From assembly GCA_039810245.1 (NCBI GenBank), contig JBDHWQ010000011.1, forward strand, positions 41,485 through 105,484: 64,000 nt of DNA, given 5' to 3'. The DNA is from CALDSL01 sp039810245 (GTDB taxonomy: Bacteria; Chloroflexota; Anaerolineae; Anaerolineales; Anaerolineaceae). Positions 40,948 to 49,500 of the stretch are shown here, piece by piece. The notes beneath the pieces are model-generated. The model was not told where the DNA came from, did not search any database, and saw only the letters and a list, made by a program, of their open reading frames with translations. The stretch's first letter is position 1; the number at the start of each line of letters is the position of its first letter. A program made the position numbers and the translations under genes.

Positions 40948-41227
40948 CTTCTTGCCTCCATTGGAAAACAAAAGCGGATACGATTGAGTTGTACGGACGA
41001 ACGGGAATTAACGTCAACTGTATGCCCGCAGGCAGAATTTGTCAATTACACGGGCGTCACATTTTGCGAGCGGGCCGCGCTCACCGTGCGTGCTATGATC
41101 CGGGGCGAGGTTTTGAGGCCACGCAAAGAGAAGGATGTTTTTCGGCCTCGCTCTGGCCCGGCACGCAATTGCCTGTCCTACCCGGGGCGAGGCTTTGAGG
41201 CTGCGTGAGGGAAAGGATTCTCTTTTT

Positions 41228-41264
41228 CCTCGCCCCTACGAAATTTACAATCGTAGGGGCGAGG
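41228..41264. repeat. Inverted repeat of the GGGGCGAGG family
   Basis: CCTCGCCCCTACGA (41228-41241) and TCGTAGGGGCGAGG (41251-41264) are perfect complements around AATTTACAA. Related GGGGCGAGG pieces are found at about 41101, 41193 and 41302. A decayed relative (GTAGGGGCAAGG) occurs near 56209. This resembles a REP/MITE-like palindromic repeat. Confidence 0.65.
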
Positions 41265-41353
41265 CGGAAGAAAGCACCCTTGCTATAACAGGCCAAGAAG
41301 CCTCGCCCCGAGGCGGAAGAAAGCACCCTGGCCATAACAGGCCAAGAAGCCTC
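41261..41353. repeat. 49-base tandem duplication
   Basis: Two copies (41261-41309 and 41310-41353) share GAGGCGGAAGAAAGCACCCT, then TGCTATAACAGGCC or GGCCATAACAGGCC, then AAGAAGCCTC. They differ at a few bases, so the duplication is fairly recent. Confidence 0.75.
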
Positions 41354-41549
41354 ATCTGGTATAGAAGGGGCGGAGCTGCGCGTGCTGGGCGGGCATGGCT
41401 TGCCGCCCTTCGACGGGTAGTGTATCTGCTGAAATGCCACCCCACGGGCGGGGAGTTCCCCAGCAAGGCGGGGCGGCTTCCCGGCGTGCAAAGCCGGCGC
41501 GAACAGGTATAATCAGGAAAGTAGTATAAATTTTCGAGATTGGTGCGGG

Positions 41550-42200
41550 TTGAACAGCACAATTTTTGTCACAATCGCAATCCTTCTGGTATTCCTGGTG
41601 GTATGGGGGCTGTCCATTGCCATGGTGTGGGCGGCTGCCGGGGCAAGGCGGCTGCCGCGCGTCGAGCGCCTGTTTTGGGCGGCGCTGGCAGCCGCCCTGC
41701 CACTGGTGGGCGCGCTGATTTACCCGCTGGCGCGGGTGGCCGGGCTGATCACCAGCCTGCCGCGCAGCAGCGATTCCTCGATTCGGCGTGACACCACCGC
41801 GGCGCAGGCCGGCCCGGCATCCCCATTTGGCCCGCCGCCCGACCTGTTTGCCTCATCCCAGCCTGTGCCGCAGCGACCGGCCAACCCGCAGCCAATGGGC
41901 GGCGGCCGCGGCCGGCTGGTGGTGGCGCGCGGCCCCTCCTCGGGGCTGGTCGCGCCTATCGGCGCGCTGCCGGTGCGCATCGGGCGCGGTGAAGGCGCGT
42001 GGCTCAGCCTGGACGCGGACGGCAAGGTCTCACGCCAGCATGCTGAATTGTTCGAGCGCGGCGGGGCAGTCTACATCCGCGACCTGAACAGCCTGCATGG
42101 CACGCGGGTAAATGGAGCGGTGGTGCGCGAACAGCGCCTATCGCCCGGTGATACAATACGTGTGGGCGACAGCGACATCATCGTCGAGCTGGTTGGCTAA
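41550..42200 (+). CDS. Membrane-anchored FHA domain protein
   Basis: The 216-residue protein begins at TTG 41550; no ATG fits the transmembrane start and no clear ribosome site is visible. Residues 3-25 and about 40-65 are hydrophobic. A Pro/Gln/Ser linker follows, then the FHA domain (about 125-215): 'LPVRIGRGEGAWLSLD', 'VSRQHAELFERGGAVYIRDLNSLHGTRVNG' and 'SPGDTIRVGD'. FHA domains bind phosphothreonine peptides. It is the first gene of the FHA-FhaA-FHA-SEDS-PBP operon, six bases ahead of the next gene, and probably recruits phosphorylated wall-synthesis partners. Confidence 0.85.
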   Translation: MNSTIFVTIAILLVFLVVWGLSIAMVWAAAGARRLPRVERLFWAALAAALPLVGALIYPLARVAGLITSLPRSSDSSIRRDTTAAQAGPASPFGPPPDLFASSQPVPQRPANPQPMGGGRGRLVVARGPSSGLVAPIGALPVRIGRGEGAWLSLDADGKVSRQHAELFERGGAVYIRDLNSLHGTRVNGAVVREQRLSPGDTIRVGDSDIIVELVG

Positions 42201-42206
42201 GGAGAG

Positions 42207-43046
42207 ATGGCAATGGAACCGCAGGACAGGCAGGATGAGATGTTCCAGGGCAGCCAGCAGGGGCGTGGCTGGCAGGTGCGCGTACTGCGCCGCGGTTGGC
42301 CCTTTGGCGCGGCCGAGATGCGCCCCGCCGACGTGGGCAACGATCTTGCCGGGCTGATGCTTTCCACCGGCAGCGTGCTGGAAGACGTCAATTACTCCAA
42401 GATCGTCCCCAACCGCTTCATTATTGAGGTCAACGACGACAATTACGCGCGCAATTACCAGCCGATCGCGGGGCGCATTATCCAGCAGTGGACCGAGCGC
42501 CTGCTGCGCCGGCTGATGACCGCCAACAGCCGCCTGGGCCGGCGCGAGTACCGCTTTGCCGGACGCGTCATGCTGGAAATCCGCCCGGTGAACAATTTGC
42601 CGCCCTCCCAGGCGCGGGTGATCTACCGCATCGACACCGATGAGCCGGATGGCGGCCCCGGGATACGCTCTGCGGCCAACAGCGGGCAGGCCTGCCTGCA
42701 GATGCTGCCTGGCGGGCCACGGTATACGCTCAATGGCCCCATGGTCAGTATCGGGCGCGACGCGGGCTGCGACATCCGCCTGGATATGCCGGCGGTGCAG
42801 CAGGCCCGGCTGGTGAGCGGCCGCCACGCTACCATCCGCGTCGAGGGCGGGCGCTTCATCCTGCACGATGGCGCGCCGTATGGCAAGCCGTCGCTCAACG
42901 GTACATTTGTGAATGGGCGCGCGGTGCCGCAGGGTGGTTACCCGCTGCAAAACGGCGATACGGTCATCCTGGCGTCGCTCGACCCCAACCAGCCACGCTC
43001 AGATACCCCCGGCGTGGTCACCTTCCGTTTTTCTATCAACTGTTAA
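42207..43046 (+). CDS. fhaA: FhaA-type DUF3662 plus FHA domain protein
   Basis: In this 279-residue cytoplasmic protein, residues about 30-125 are the FhaA N-terminal domain (DUF3662) with 'VLEDVNYSKIVPNRFIIEVNDDNYARNYQPI'. Residues about 175-275 form FHA ('NGPMVSIGRDAGCDIRLDMPAVQQARLVSGRHATI', 'LNGTFVNGRAVPQGGYPLQNGD'). The FHA 'SGRHA' contains the serine and histidine needed for phosphothreonine binding. In Mycobacterium FhaA sits in the pstP-rodA-pbpA-pknA-pknB cluster and regulates MviN/peptidoglycan synthesis. Same gene order here, without kinase or phosphatase. Confidence 0.88.
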   Translation: MAMEPQDRQDEMFQGSQQGRGWQVRVLRRGWPFGAAEMRPADVGNDLAGLMLSTGSVLEDVNYSKIVPNRFIIEVNDDNYARNYQPIAGRIIQQWTERLLRRLMTANSRLGRREYRFAGRVMLEIRPVNNLPPSQARVIYRIDTDEPDGGPGIRSAANSGQACLQMLPGGPRYTLNGPMVSIGRDAGCDIRLDMPAVQQARLVSGRHATIRVEGGRFILHDGAPYGKPSLNGTFVNGRAVPQGGYPLQNGDTVILASLDPNQPRSDTPGVVTFRFSINC

Positions 43047-43048
43047 GC

Positions 43049-43504
43049 ATGGAATTTCTCGGCTGGAACACCCTGCTATTTGCCCTCAAATGGGTCTTTA
43101 TCGGCCTGATCTACTTTGTGCTGGTATTTATCGTGCTTGCGGTGCGGCGCGAGATGGCGCTGCGCGTGAAGAGCAGCCCCGAAGAAGCGGCGTTTTCGCC
43201 GGGGCGGCTGCGCGTGGTGGCCCCCGGAACCGACACGCGGCTGCACGCCGGCGATCTGCTGGAGCTTAAGCCGGTGACGTCCCTGGGCTCCGACGCGAAT
43301 AACGATATTGTGCTGCGCGACCGGTTTATCTCGCGCGCCCATACCCGGCTGCGCTGGGATGGCGTGGGCTGGTGGGCCGAAGATCTGGGCAGCCGCAACG
43401 GCACATTTGTCAATAATGAACCCTGCCCGCCGGGTACCCCGGTCAAGATCGAGCCTGGTAGTAACCTTGTGGTGGGTGGGGTTAGTTTTCAACTGATCGA
43501 GTAA
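43049..43504 (+). CDS. fhaB: FhaB-like membrane-anchored FHA protein
   Basis: The 151-residue protein has one transmembrane helix (residues 8-32, 'LKWVFIGLIYFVLVFIVLAV') followed by FHA with 'SLGSDANNDIVLRDRFISRAHTRLRW' and 'LGSRNGTFVNNEP'. It starts two bases after the fhaA stop and ends three bases before the SEDS gene. In actinobacteria FhaB (FipA) binds FtsZ and FtsQ and is phosphorylated by PknA/PknB. The position and topology match; partner identity is inference. Confidence 0.85.
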   Translation: MEFLGWNTLLFALKWVFIGLIYFVLVFIVLAVRREMALRVKSSPEEAAFSPGRLRVVAPGTDTRLHAGDLLELKPVTSLGSDANNDIVLRDRFISRAHTRLRWDGVGWWAEDLGSRNGTFVNNEPCPPGTPVKIEPGSNLVVGGVSFQLIE

Positions 43505-43507
43505 GCT

Positions 43508-44884
43508 ATGCTGCAACGTTTCGGACAGAATTATCGCCGGGTAGAAGGCTTCGCGCTTCTGCTCGTCCTCATCACCGCCGCGCTGGGCTTTGCGCTGGTA
43601 GGCATGGCTGACCGCTTGCAGCAGGGGCTGGAGCCGCAAAGCGGGCTGCTGCTTGACGTGCTTCCACTGCTGCCGGTGGCGCTACTGCTGGTGGGGCTGC
43701 ACGCGCTGCTGAACTGGCGACGCACCAGCGCCGATCAGCTACTGCTGCCATTGGTGGCGATGATCCTGTCTATCGGGCTGATTATGATCTGGCGGCTGCG
43801 TGGCAGCGAAGGCGCGTGGCAGCAGGTGCTGCGCGGCTTTCTACCCGGGGCGCTGGCATTGGCGGCGCTGCTGGCCTACCCGCAGGCGGTAGAATGGTTC
43901 CGCCGCTACGCGGTCTATATCGCCGGGGCGGGGCTGCTGCTGGCATTTATTACCGCGCTGTTCGGCCAGGTAGATGAGACCGGGGCACGGCTGTCGCTCA
44001 AGCTGGGACCGCTGCCCGCCATCCAGACCTCGGAAATCATCAAGCTGGTGCTGATCATCTTTCTGGCGTGGTTTATCGACCGCGAAGGCGAGGAAGTAGA
44101 AGGCCGCGCGCGGCCATTCCTGGGCTTCCTGCGCGTGCCGGCGCTGCGCTACTTCGTACCGGGCGTACTGTTCGTTACATTGGCCACGCTGGCGCTGGTC
44201 AAAATGTCGGACTTTGGCGCAGTGCCCATCCTGGCGCTGATCTTTGTGCTGATGCTGTTCGCCGGGTTTGACACGCGCACTTTCGCCACGATTGCCGCCA
44301 TCGGGCTGGTTCTGGCGCTGCTGGTGGCGGTGGTGCTGGTGGTGGCCTGGACGCCACCGGCGCACATCCAGTACCGCTTCCTGGCGTTCCGCGATCCATG
44401 GTCGACCGAGGAAATCTATTTCCTTGGCCAGCCGACCGGAACAACGGTGGCGGAAGGACCGGGCTACCAGATCCAGCAGGCCATTTACGCCATCATCGCC
44501 GGGGGTATCAGCGGCAGCGGTCTGGGATTTGGCTCGCCGCAGAACATCCCGCTGGTATCCACCGACTTCATTTACGCGGCGGTGCTGGAAGAACTGGGCG
44601 CGGTGGTTGGCATCGCGCTGCTGGTGTTCTATATCATCCTGGTGCTGCGCATCCTGCGCAACGCGGCGCTGCTGCCGCGCGCGCTGGTGTTCGAGCGCCT
44701 GCTCCTGGCCGGGATTGCCGTGCATTTCTTCACCCAGGTGTTTATCATGGCGGGCGGCACGCTCAATCTGATCCCCATGACCGGGGTGACCATCCCCTTT
44801 CTCAGCCTGGGCGGCTCGGCGCTGCTCACCAACCTGGTGGAAGTGGGGCTGGTGCTGGCTATCTCGCAGCGCTTAGAGGTATAA
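43508..44884 (+). CDS. rodA: SEDS-family peptidoglycan glycosyltransferase (RodA/FtsW/SpoVE)
   Basis: The 458-residue membrane protein has about eleven transmembrane helices and the SEDS core 'GPLPAIQTSEIIKLVLIIFLAWFI', 'LVKMSDFGAVPILALIF', 'YQIQQAIYAIIAGGISGSGLGFGSPQNIPLVSTDFIYAAVLEELG' and 'IPMTGVTIPFLSLGGSALLTNL'. These are the glycan-polymerase regions of RodA and FtsW. It polymerises lipid II together with the class B PBP encoded five bases downstream. The N-terminal half is longer and more GC-rich than E. coli RodA. RodA versus FtsW cannot be fixed from sequence, but the actinobacterial-like order favours RodA. Confidence 0.92.
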   Translation: MLQRFGQNYRRVEGFALLLVLITAALGFALVGMADRLQQGLEPQSGLLLDVLPLLPVALLLVGLHALLNWRRTSADQLLLPLVAMILSIGLIMIWRLRGSEGAWQQVLRGFLPGALALAALLAYPQAVEWFRRYAVYIAGAGLLLAFITALFGQVDETGARLSLKLGPLPAIQTSEIIKLVLIIFLAWFIDREGEEVEGRARPFLGFLRVPALRYFVPGVLFVTLATLALVKMSDFGAVPILALIFVLMLFAGFDTRTFATIAAIGLVLALLVAVVLVVAWTPPAHIQYRFLAFRDPWSTEEIYFLGQPTGTTVAEGPGYQIQQAIYAIIAGGISGSGLGFGSPQNIPLVSTDFIYAAVLEELGAVVGIALLVFYIILVLRILRNAALLPRALVFERLLLAGIAVHFFTQVFIMAGGTLNLIPMTGVTIPFLSLGGSALLTNLVEVGLVLAISQRLEV

Positions 44885-44888
44885 ACGC

Positions 44889-46487
44889 ATGTTTGAACGC
44901 CGTGTGTGGGTGATTGGGAATATCTTTATCGCGGTGCTGCTGCTGCTTTCGCTGCGCATCCTGTACTGGCAGCTATTGCGCGGCAACGAGCTGTATTTTT
45001 CGGTGCTGGACCCCGGCGCGGTGACGCAGGGTGAGGAAGCTGCCCCGGCCTGGCTGCAGCCCGGCGGGCTGAACAACCTGCCCCAGCCGCTGGTGCAGCG
45101 CGCGGTGGGCGTGCTGTCCGAAACATCGCGCGGACGCATCTACGACCGCCAGGGGAACATGCTGGCTGAAGATGCCGCCACCGCTGAAGGCGGCAAGCAG
45201 CGCACTTACGCGCTGCCCTCGCTGGCCCCGGTGCTGGGCTACACCTCGGGCATTCACCTGGGCATCACCGGGCTGGAGCTGCGCTACAACGGCACGCTGC
45301 TGGGTCTCAACCGGCTGGATTCGCAGCTCGCCCAACTGGTGCACCAGCCGGTGACCGGCAGCGACCTGGTGCTAACCATCGACAGCCCGCTGCAGCAGGC
45401 CGCCGTGGCTGCGATGGGCGGCTATACCGGCTCGGTGACCATCTTCGACGGGCGCACCGGGGCGATTTTAGCGATGGTCAGCACGCCGTATATTGATCCT
45501 AACCGTGTCAACGATGAGGGCTACCTGGCGAGCATGGCCGGGGACCCGCGCGCGCCGCTGATCAACCGCGCCACGCAGGGGCTGTACACACCCGGCTCCA
45601 CGTTCAAGACCGTATCGCTGATCGCTGCGCTGGACAGCGGCCAGGTGACGCCGGATACAATGTTCAACTTTGGCGAGCCGCTGCGCGACGCCAACGGGCG
45701 CATTTACTATATCTACCGCGTGGGCGGCGGGGAAATCCCCGACCCCAACCACACGGAAGACCGGCTGGACCTTACCATGTCATACGCCAAGTCGGCCAAC
45801 GCGGCCTTCGGGCAGATTGGCGCGGAGATGAGCGCCGAAACGCTGATCGCCTATTCCCAGCGTTTCGGGTTCAGCGCGCCGGTGGGGCAGGGCATCCCGG
45901 TGGAGCTGCCTCTGGCCGGCTCGCAGCTGGCGCAGGACCTGGAAGCGTTGAACACCAACCCGCTGCTGCGTGCGGCCACGGCCATTGGCCAGGGCGAGCT
46001 GCTGACAAACACCTACACCATGGGGCTGCCCGTGCTCGCCGCGCTGAACGACGGCAACCTGCCCGTGCCCTACCTGGTGCAGCAAGTGAAAGACCCAACA
46101 GGCGTGAACCATAACGGCCCGCTGGCCGGCACCAGCATCAAAAATACGATGAAGCCGGAGACCGCCAAACAGGTGGTGCAGATTATGGTTACCTCGGCAG
46201 AGAAGGGCTGGGCCAGCAGCGGCAACGCGCATGCGGAAGGCATCACCGTGGGTGGCAAGACCGGCACGGCGCAGCTCGGCGGTGACCGGCTGCCACATGC
46301 CTGGTATCTGGGCTTCGCGCGTCAGGACGACCGCGCCGTAGTGATTGTGGTGATGGTGGAGAACGGAGGCGAAGGCTCGGTGGTAGCCGCGCCGGTCTTC
46401 GCACAGCTCGTCCAGCCCGCGCTGGCCGCCGCTGAGCCTGCCCCCTCCGGCTGGCAGTGGCCCAAGATCCCCGGCTTAAATCCCTGA
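44889..46487 (+). CDS. pbpA: Class B penicillin-binding protein (PbpA-like transpeptidase)
   Basis: The 532-residue protein has one N-terminal helix ('IFIAVLLLLSLRILYWQLL') and a dimerisation domain. The transpeptidase domain has catalytic 'YTPGSTFKTVSLIAAL' (S-x-x-K), 'YAKSANAAFGQIGAE' (S-x-N) and 'GGKTGTAQLGG' (K-T-G). It crosslinks peptidoglycan on the outer face and pairs with the SEDS protein. The short, soluble-loop-poor layout matches actinobacterial PbpA more than E. coli PBP2 or PBP3. The operon ends here; the next gene is convergent. Confidence 0.93.
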   Translation: MFERRVWVIGNIFIAVLLLLSLRILYWQLLRGNELYFSVLDPGAVTQGEEAAPAWLQPGGLNNLPQPLVQRAVGVLSETSRGRIYDRQGNMLAEDAATAEGGKQRTYALPSLAPVLGYTSGIHLGITGLELRYNGTLLGLNRLDSQLAQLVHQPVTGSDLVLTIDSPLQQAAVAAMGGYTGSVTIFDGRTGAILAMVSTPYIDPNRVNDEGYLASMAGDPRAPLINRATQGLYTPGSTFKTVSLIAALDSGQVTPDTMFNFGEPLRDANGRIYYIYRVGGGEIPDPNHTEDRLDLTMSYAKSANAAFGQIGAEMSAETLIAYSQRFGFSAPVGQGIPVELPLAGSQLAQDLEALNTNPLLRAATAIGQGELLTNTYTMGLPVLAALNDGNLPVPYLVQQVKDPTGVNHNGPLAGTSIKNTMKPETAKQVVQIMVTSAEKGWASSGNAHAEGITVGGKTGTAQLGGDRLPHAWYLGFARQDDRAVVIVVMVENGGEGSVVAAPVFAQLVQPALAAAEPAPSGWQWPKIPGLNP

Positions 46488-46532
46488 GCTTGTTCTCCCA
46501 CATCCACGACATAGTCCGAGACGATACCGCAC

Positions 46533-49500
46533 TCAGGGCGTCAATGGGATATTAACATCCACATATTGCAAAGTGGGAGAATATCCATTGTAGGTCAACC
46601 GCAGGGCATTATCTACATACACTTCCAGGCTTCCAATTTGTGGATGCCGGACTACCATGAGCGTTAATGTCGTTGAGGTGGTAGTAAAACTGATCGTCCG
46701 GCTCGCTAAATTTGTTGCCTCCGCTGCCGATCCATCACGGCCATCACGGGAGTACAAATACCATCCCGTGGAATACGTAAACCTGCTTGAGGTTACATCC
46801 GTCATCGTATTTCCCGATTCGATAATGCCATCAAACACGGTATATGTCTGAGTAGTATTATTCGGTCTGGAAACGATCCGAATCGCGCGCGTAATGGGGG
46901 TGGCTGTGCGGGTAGGTGTGGGCGTTCTTGTGGGCGTCCTTGTTGGCGTCCGCGTTGGCGTAAATGTAGGAATGGGTGTGTAGGTCGCCGTCGGATTGGG
47001 CGTCGGCGTGTTCGTTGGTGTGTGGGTCGCCGTCGGTGCAGGCGTTGGCGTGTCGGTCGGTGTGGGGGAAGGAATATCCGTCGGTGTCGGCAGGTCGGTT
47101 GGGGTGGGGGAAGGAATATCCGTCGGTGTCGGCAGGTCGGTTGGGGTGGGCGTAGGTAAATCCGTCGGAGTTTGTGTTGGCGTGTCTGTTAGCGTAGGCA
47201 TGTCAGTCGGAGTAGGCGTTGGCGTGTCGGTTGGTGTGTTTGTTGCCGTCGGACTCGCTGTAGACGTGTTTGTTGGTGTGAATGTCGGCAGATCAGTGGG
47301 TGTAGGCGTTGGCAGGTCGGTGGGTGTAGAGGTTGGTAGATCCGTCGGAGTTGGTGTCGGCAGGTCCGTCGCTGTCGGCGTTGGCAGTTCTGTCGAGGTA
47401 GGCGTGTCTGTCGGAATAGGGGTCGGCGATTCCGTCGGTGTTGATGTCGGCAGGTCAGTCAGAGTAGGCGTTGGCGTATAGGTTGGTGTAGGTATCGGCG
47501 TGTCGGTTAGAGTAGATGTCGGTAGTTCAGTGGGCGTGGACGTGGGCAGGGCCGTTGGTGTGGGCGCCGGCGTATCCGTCGGAGTAGGCGTCGCTGTGTC
47601 AGTTGATGTGGGCGCCGGTGTGTCAGTCAGTGTAGGTGTCGGTAGATCTGTGGGAGTAGGCGTTGACGTCAGCGTAGGCATCGGCGTGTCCATCGGTGTG
47701 GGCGCCGCAGTGTCTGTCGGTGTGTGTGTCGCCGTCGGTACAGGTGTAGATGTTGGCGTGGCAGTCGGGTTGGGCGTCGGCAGATCCGTTGATGTGGGTG
47801 TTGGCGTATCCGTCGGAGTAAGCGTTGGCGCATCCGTTGGTGTAGATGTTGCCGTATCAGTCGGAGTAGACGTTGGCGTGTCCGTTGGTGTAGACGTTGG
47901 CGTGTCCGTCGGAGTAGGCGTTGGCAAATCAGTCGGTGTAGGCGTTGACGTGTCCGTTGGAGTAGACGTTGGCAGATCGGTCGGTGTAGATGTTGCCGTG
48001 TCCGTCGGAGTAGGTGTTGGCAAATCAGTCGGTGTAGGCGTTGGCGTGTCCGTTGGAGTTGGTGTAGTCGAGTTTGTTGGCGTGGGTGTGGGCAGATCCG
48101 TCGGTGTAGGCGTCGGAGAGTCTGTTGGCGTGGGCGTCGGCAGATCCGTCGGTGTGGATGTAGGTAGATCTGTGGATGTAGGAGTGGGCAGGTCCGTCGG
48201 TGTAAGCGTTGGTGTGTCCGTCTGAGTTGGTGTGGGCTGATCAGTCGGAGTAAGCGTTGGCGTGTCCGTTGGTGTAGAAGTTGCCGTGTCCGTCGGAGTA
48301 AGCGTTGGTGTGTCGGTCGGAGTAGGCGTGGGCTGATCAGTCGGAGTAAGCGTTGGCGTGTCGGTCGGAGTTGGTGTGGGCTGATCAGTCGGAGTAGGCG
48401 TGGGCAGGTCCGTTGGAGTGGGTGTGGGGATGCCAGTCGGTGTAAGCGTTGGCGTGTCCGTCGGAGTTAATGTGGGCACATCCGTCGGAGCAGGTGTAGG
48501 AATATCCGTCTGAGTTGGTGTTGGCAGATCTGTCGGAGTAGGTGTAGGAATGTCCGTTGGCGTGGATGTAGGCAGATCTGTCGATGTAGGCGTCGGCGTG
48601 TCGGTTGGTGTAGGGGAGGGCGTGTTCGTTGGCGTCGGCGTGTTGGTCGATGTAAGCGTTGCCGTCGGAGTAGGTGTTGGCGTATCTGTTGGTGTGGGCG
48701 ACGGCGTGTTCGTCCGTGTTGGCGCGGGTGTGGATGTCGGCAGGTCCGTCGGAGTTGCAGTCGGTGGTACCTGGTTATCAATGTACAGAACTGTCAACCT
48801 GGGTGCATATTTGCTACTTCCATCATAGGTTCTCGCAGTCCTGCGTGCGGAAGCGCTACCTGTACCCCGTATCAAAATCGTTATCGAATTCCCGGGATTC
48901 CAGTCATTCCGATTTACAATTTCTTGTAATATATTTGTAACTGGCGCCAGCGTATACCACTGGTTAGAATACCACACGGTCCTCAAGGAAGTCTGACTTA
49001 TTTCTGTTGTGGCGATACGAGTAGAGGGCAAAGTCGATGCACCAAAAGACTGGCTGTTACCCACCGCCTCTGCATAAATTTGATAGCTTACGGTGTTCGC
49101 CTGAAAATTGGTTGAATACACTTCAATATATGCGTTCCGAATGGTCGCCCCTCTCGGTATAGCCAGGTTATTGAATCTTGCACCTGCATACTGGGTGCCA
49201 TCTCCACCGAACTGCCATTTCGTGCTGGTAATGTAACCCGACGATCCCATTTGATAAGCGTCATCTACGGAAATTGTCACCGGACGGGTGAACTGTGTGG
49301 GTACAGGTAAGGGAGTAAGGGTAGCGGTAGGCGTGAGAGTTGGTGGATTGGTTGGACTGACGGTGATTGTAAGGGTTTCCGTCGGAACCGGCGTACTGGT
49401 TATGGGTGGCGGTAAAGTCGGAAGAGGAGCGGCTGCAAATATTTCTGACCAGGTGTAGGACACCGGGTTAACGAACGGTGCTTCGGTTACGGAAACCGGA

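Larger units (their letters stand above)
40948..41549. other. 602-base intergenic region with repeat elements
   Basis: No convincing coding region lies here. It holds the upstream region of the hydrolase gene, REP-like GGGGCGAGG motifs, one 14-base inverted repeat, one 49-base tandem duplication and, near the right end, TATAAT at 41508-41513, a possible -10 box for the FHA operon without a clear -35. The six-frame ORFs crossing it are short and low in coding character. Confidence 0.7.

Noticed and set aside
41228..41264. Terminal inverted repeat of an insertion sequence
   Set aside because: The arms are only nine bases apart and no transposase gene lies nearby; it is better seen as a REP-like palindrome.
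46890..48770. Possible CRISPR array because of dense short repeats
   Set aside because: Units are contiguous 24-base coding repeats without unique spacers, in frame with a long protein; no cas gene in the window.
46996..48828. Long plus-strand open frames made almost only of Val, Gly and Ser opposite the Thr/Pro region
   Set aside because: They are the complement of the in-frame Thr/Pro repeat of the secreted hydrolase; no signal, start site or ordinary composition supports translation.
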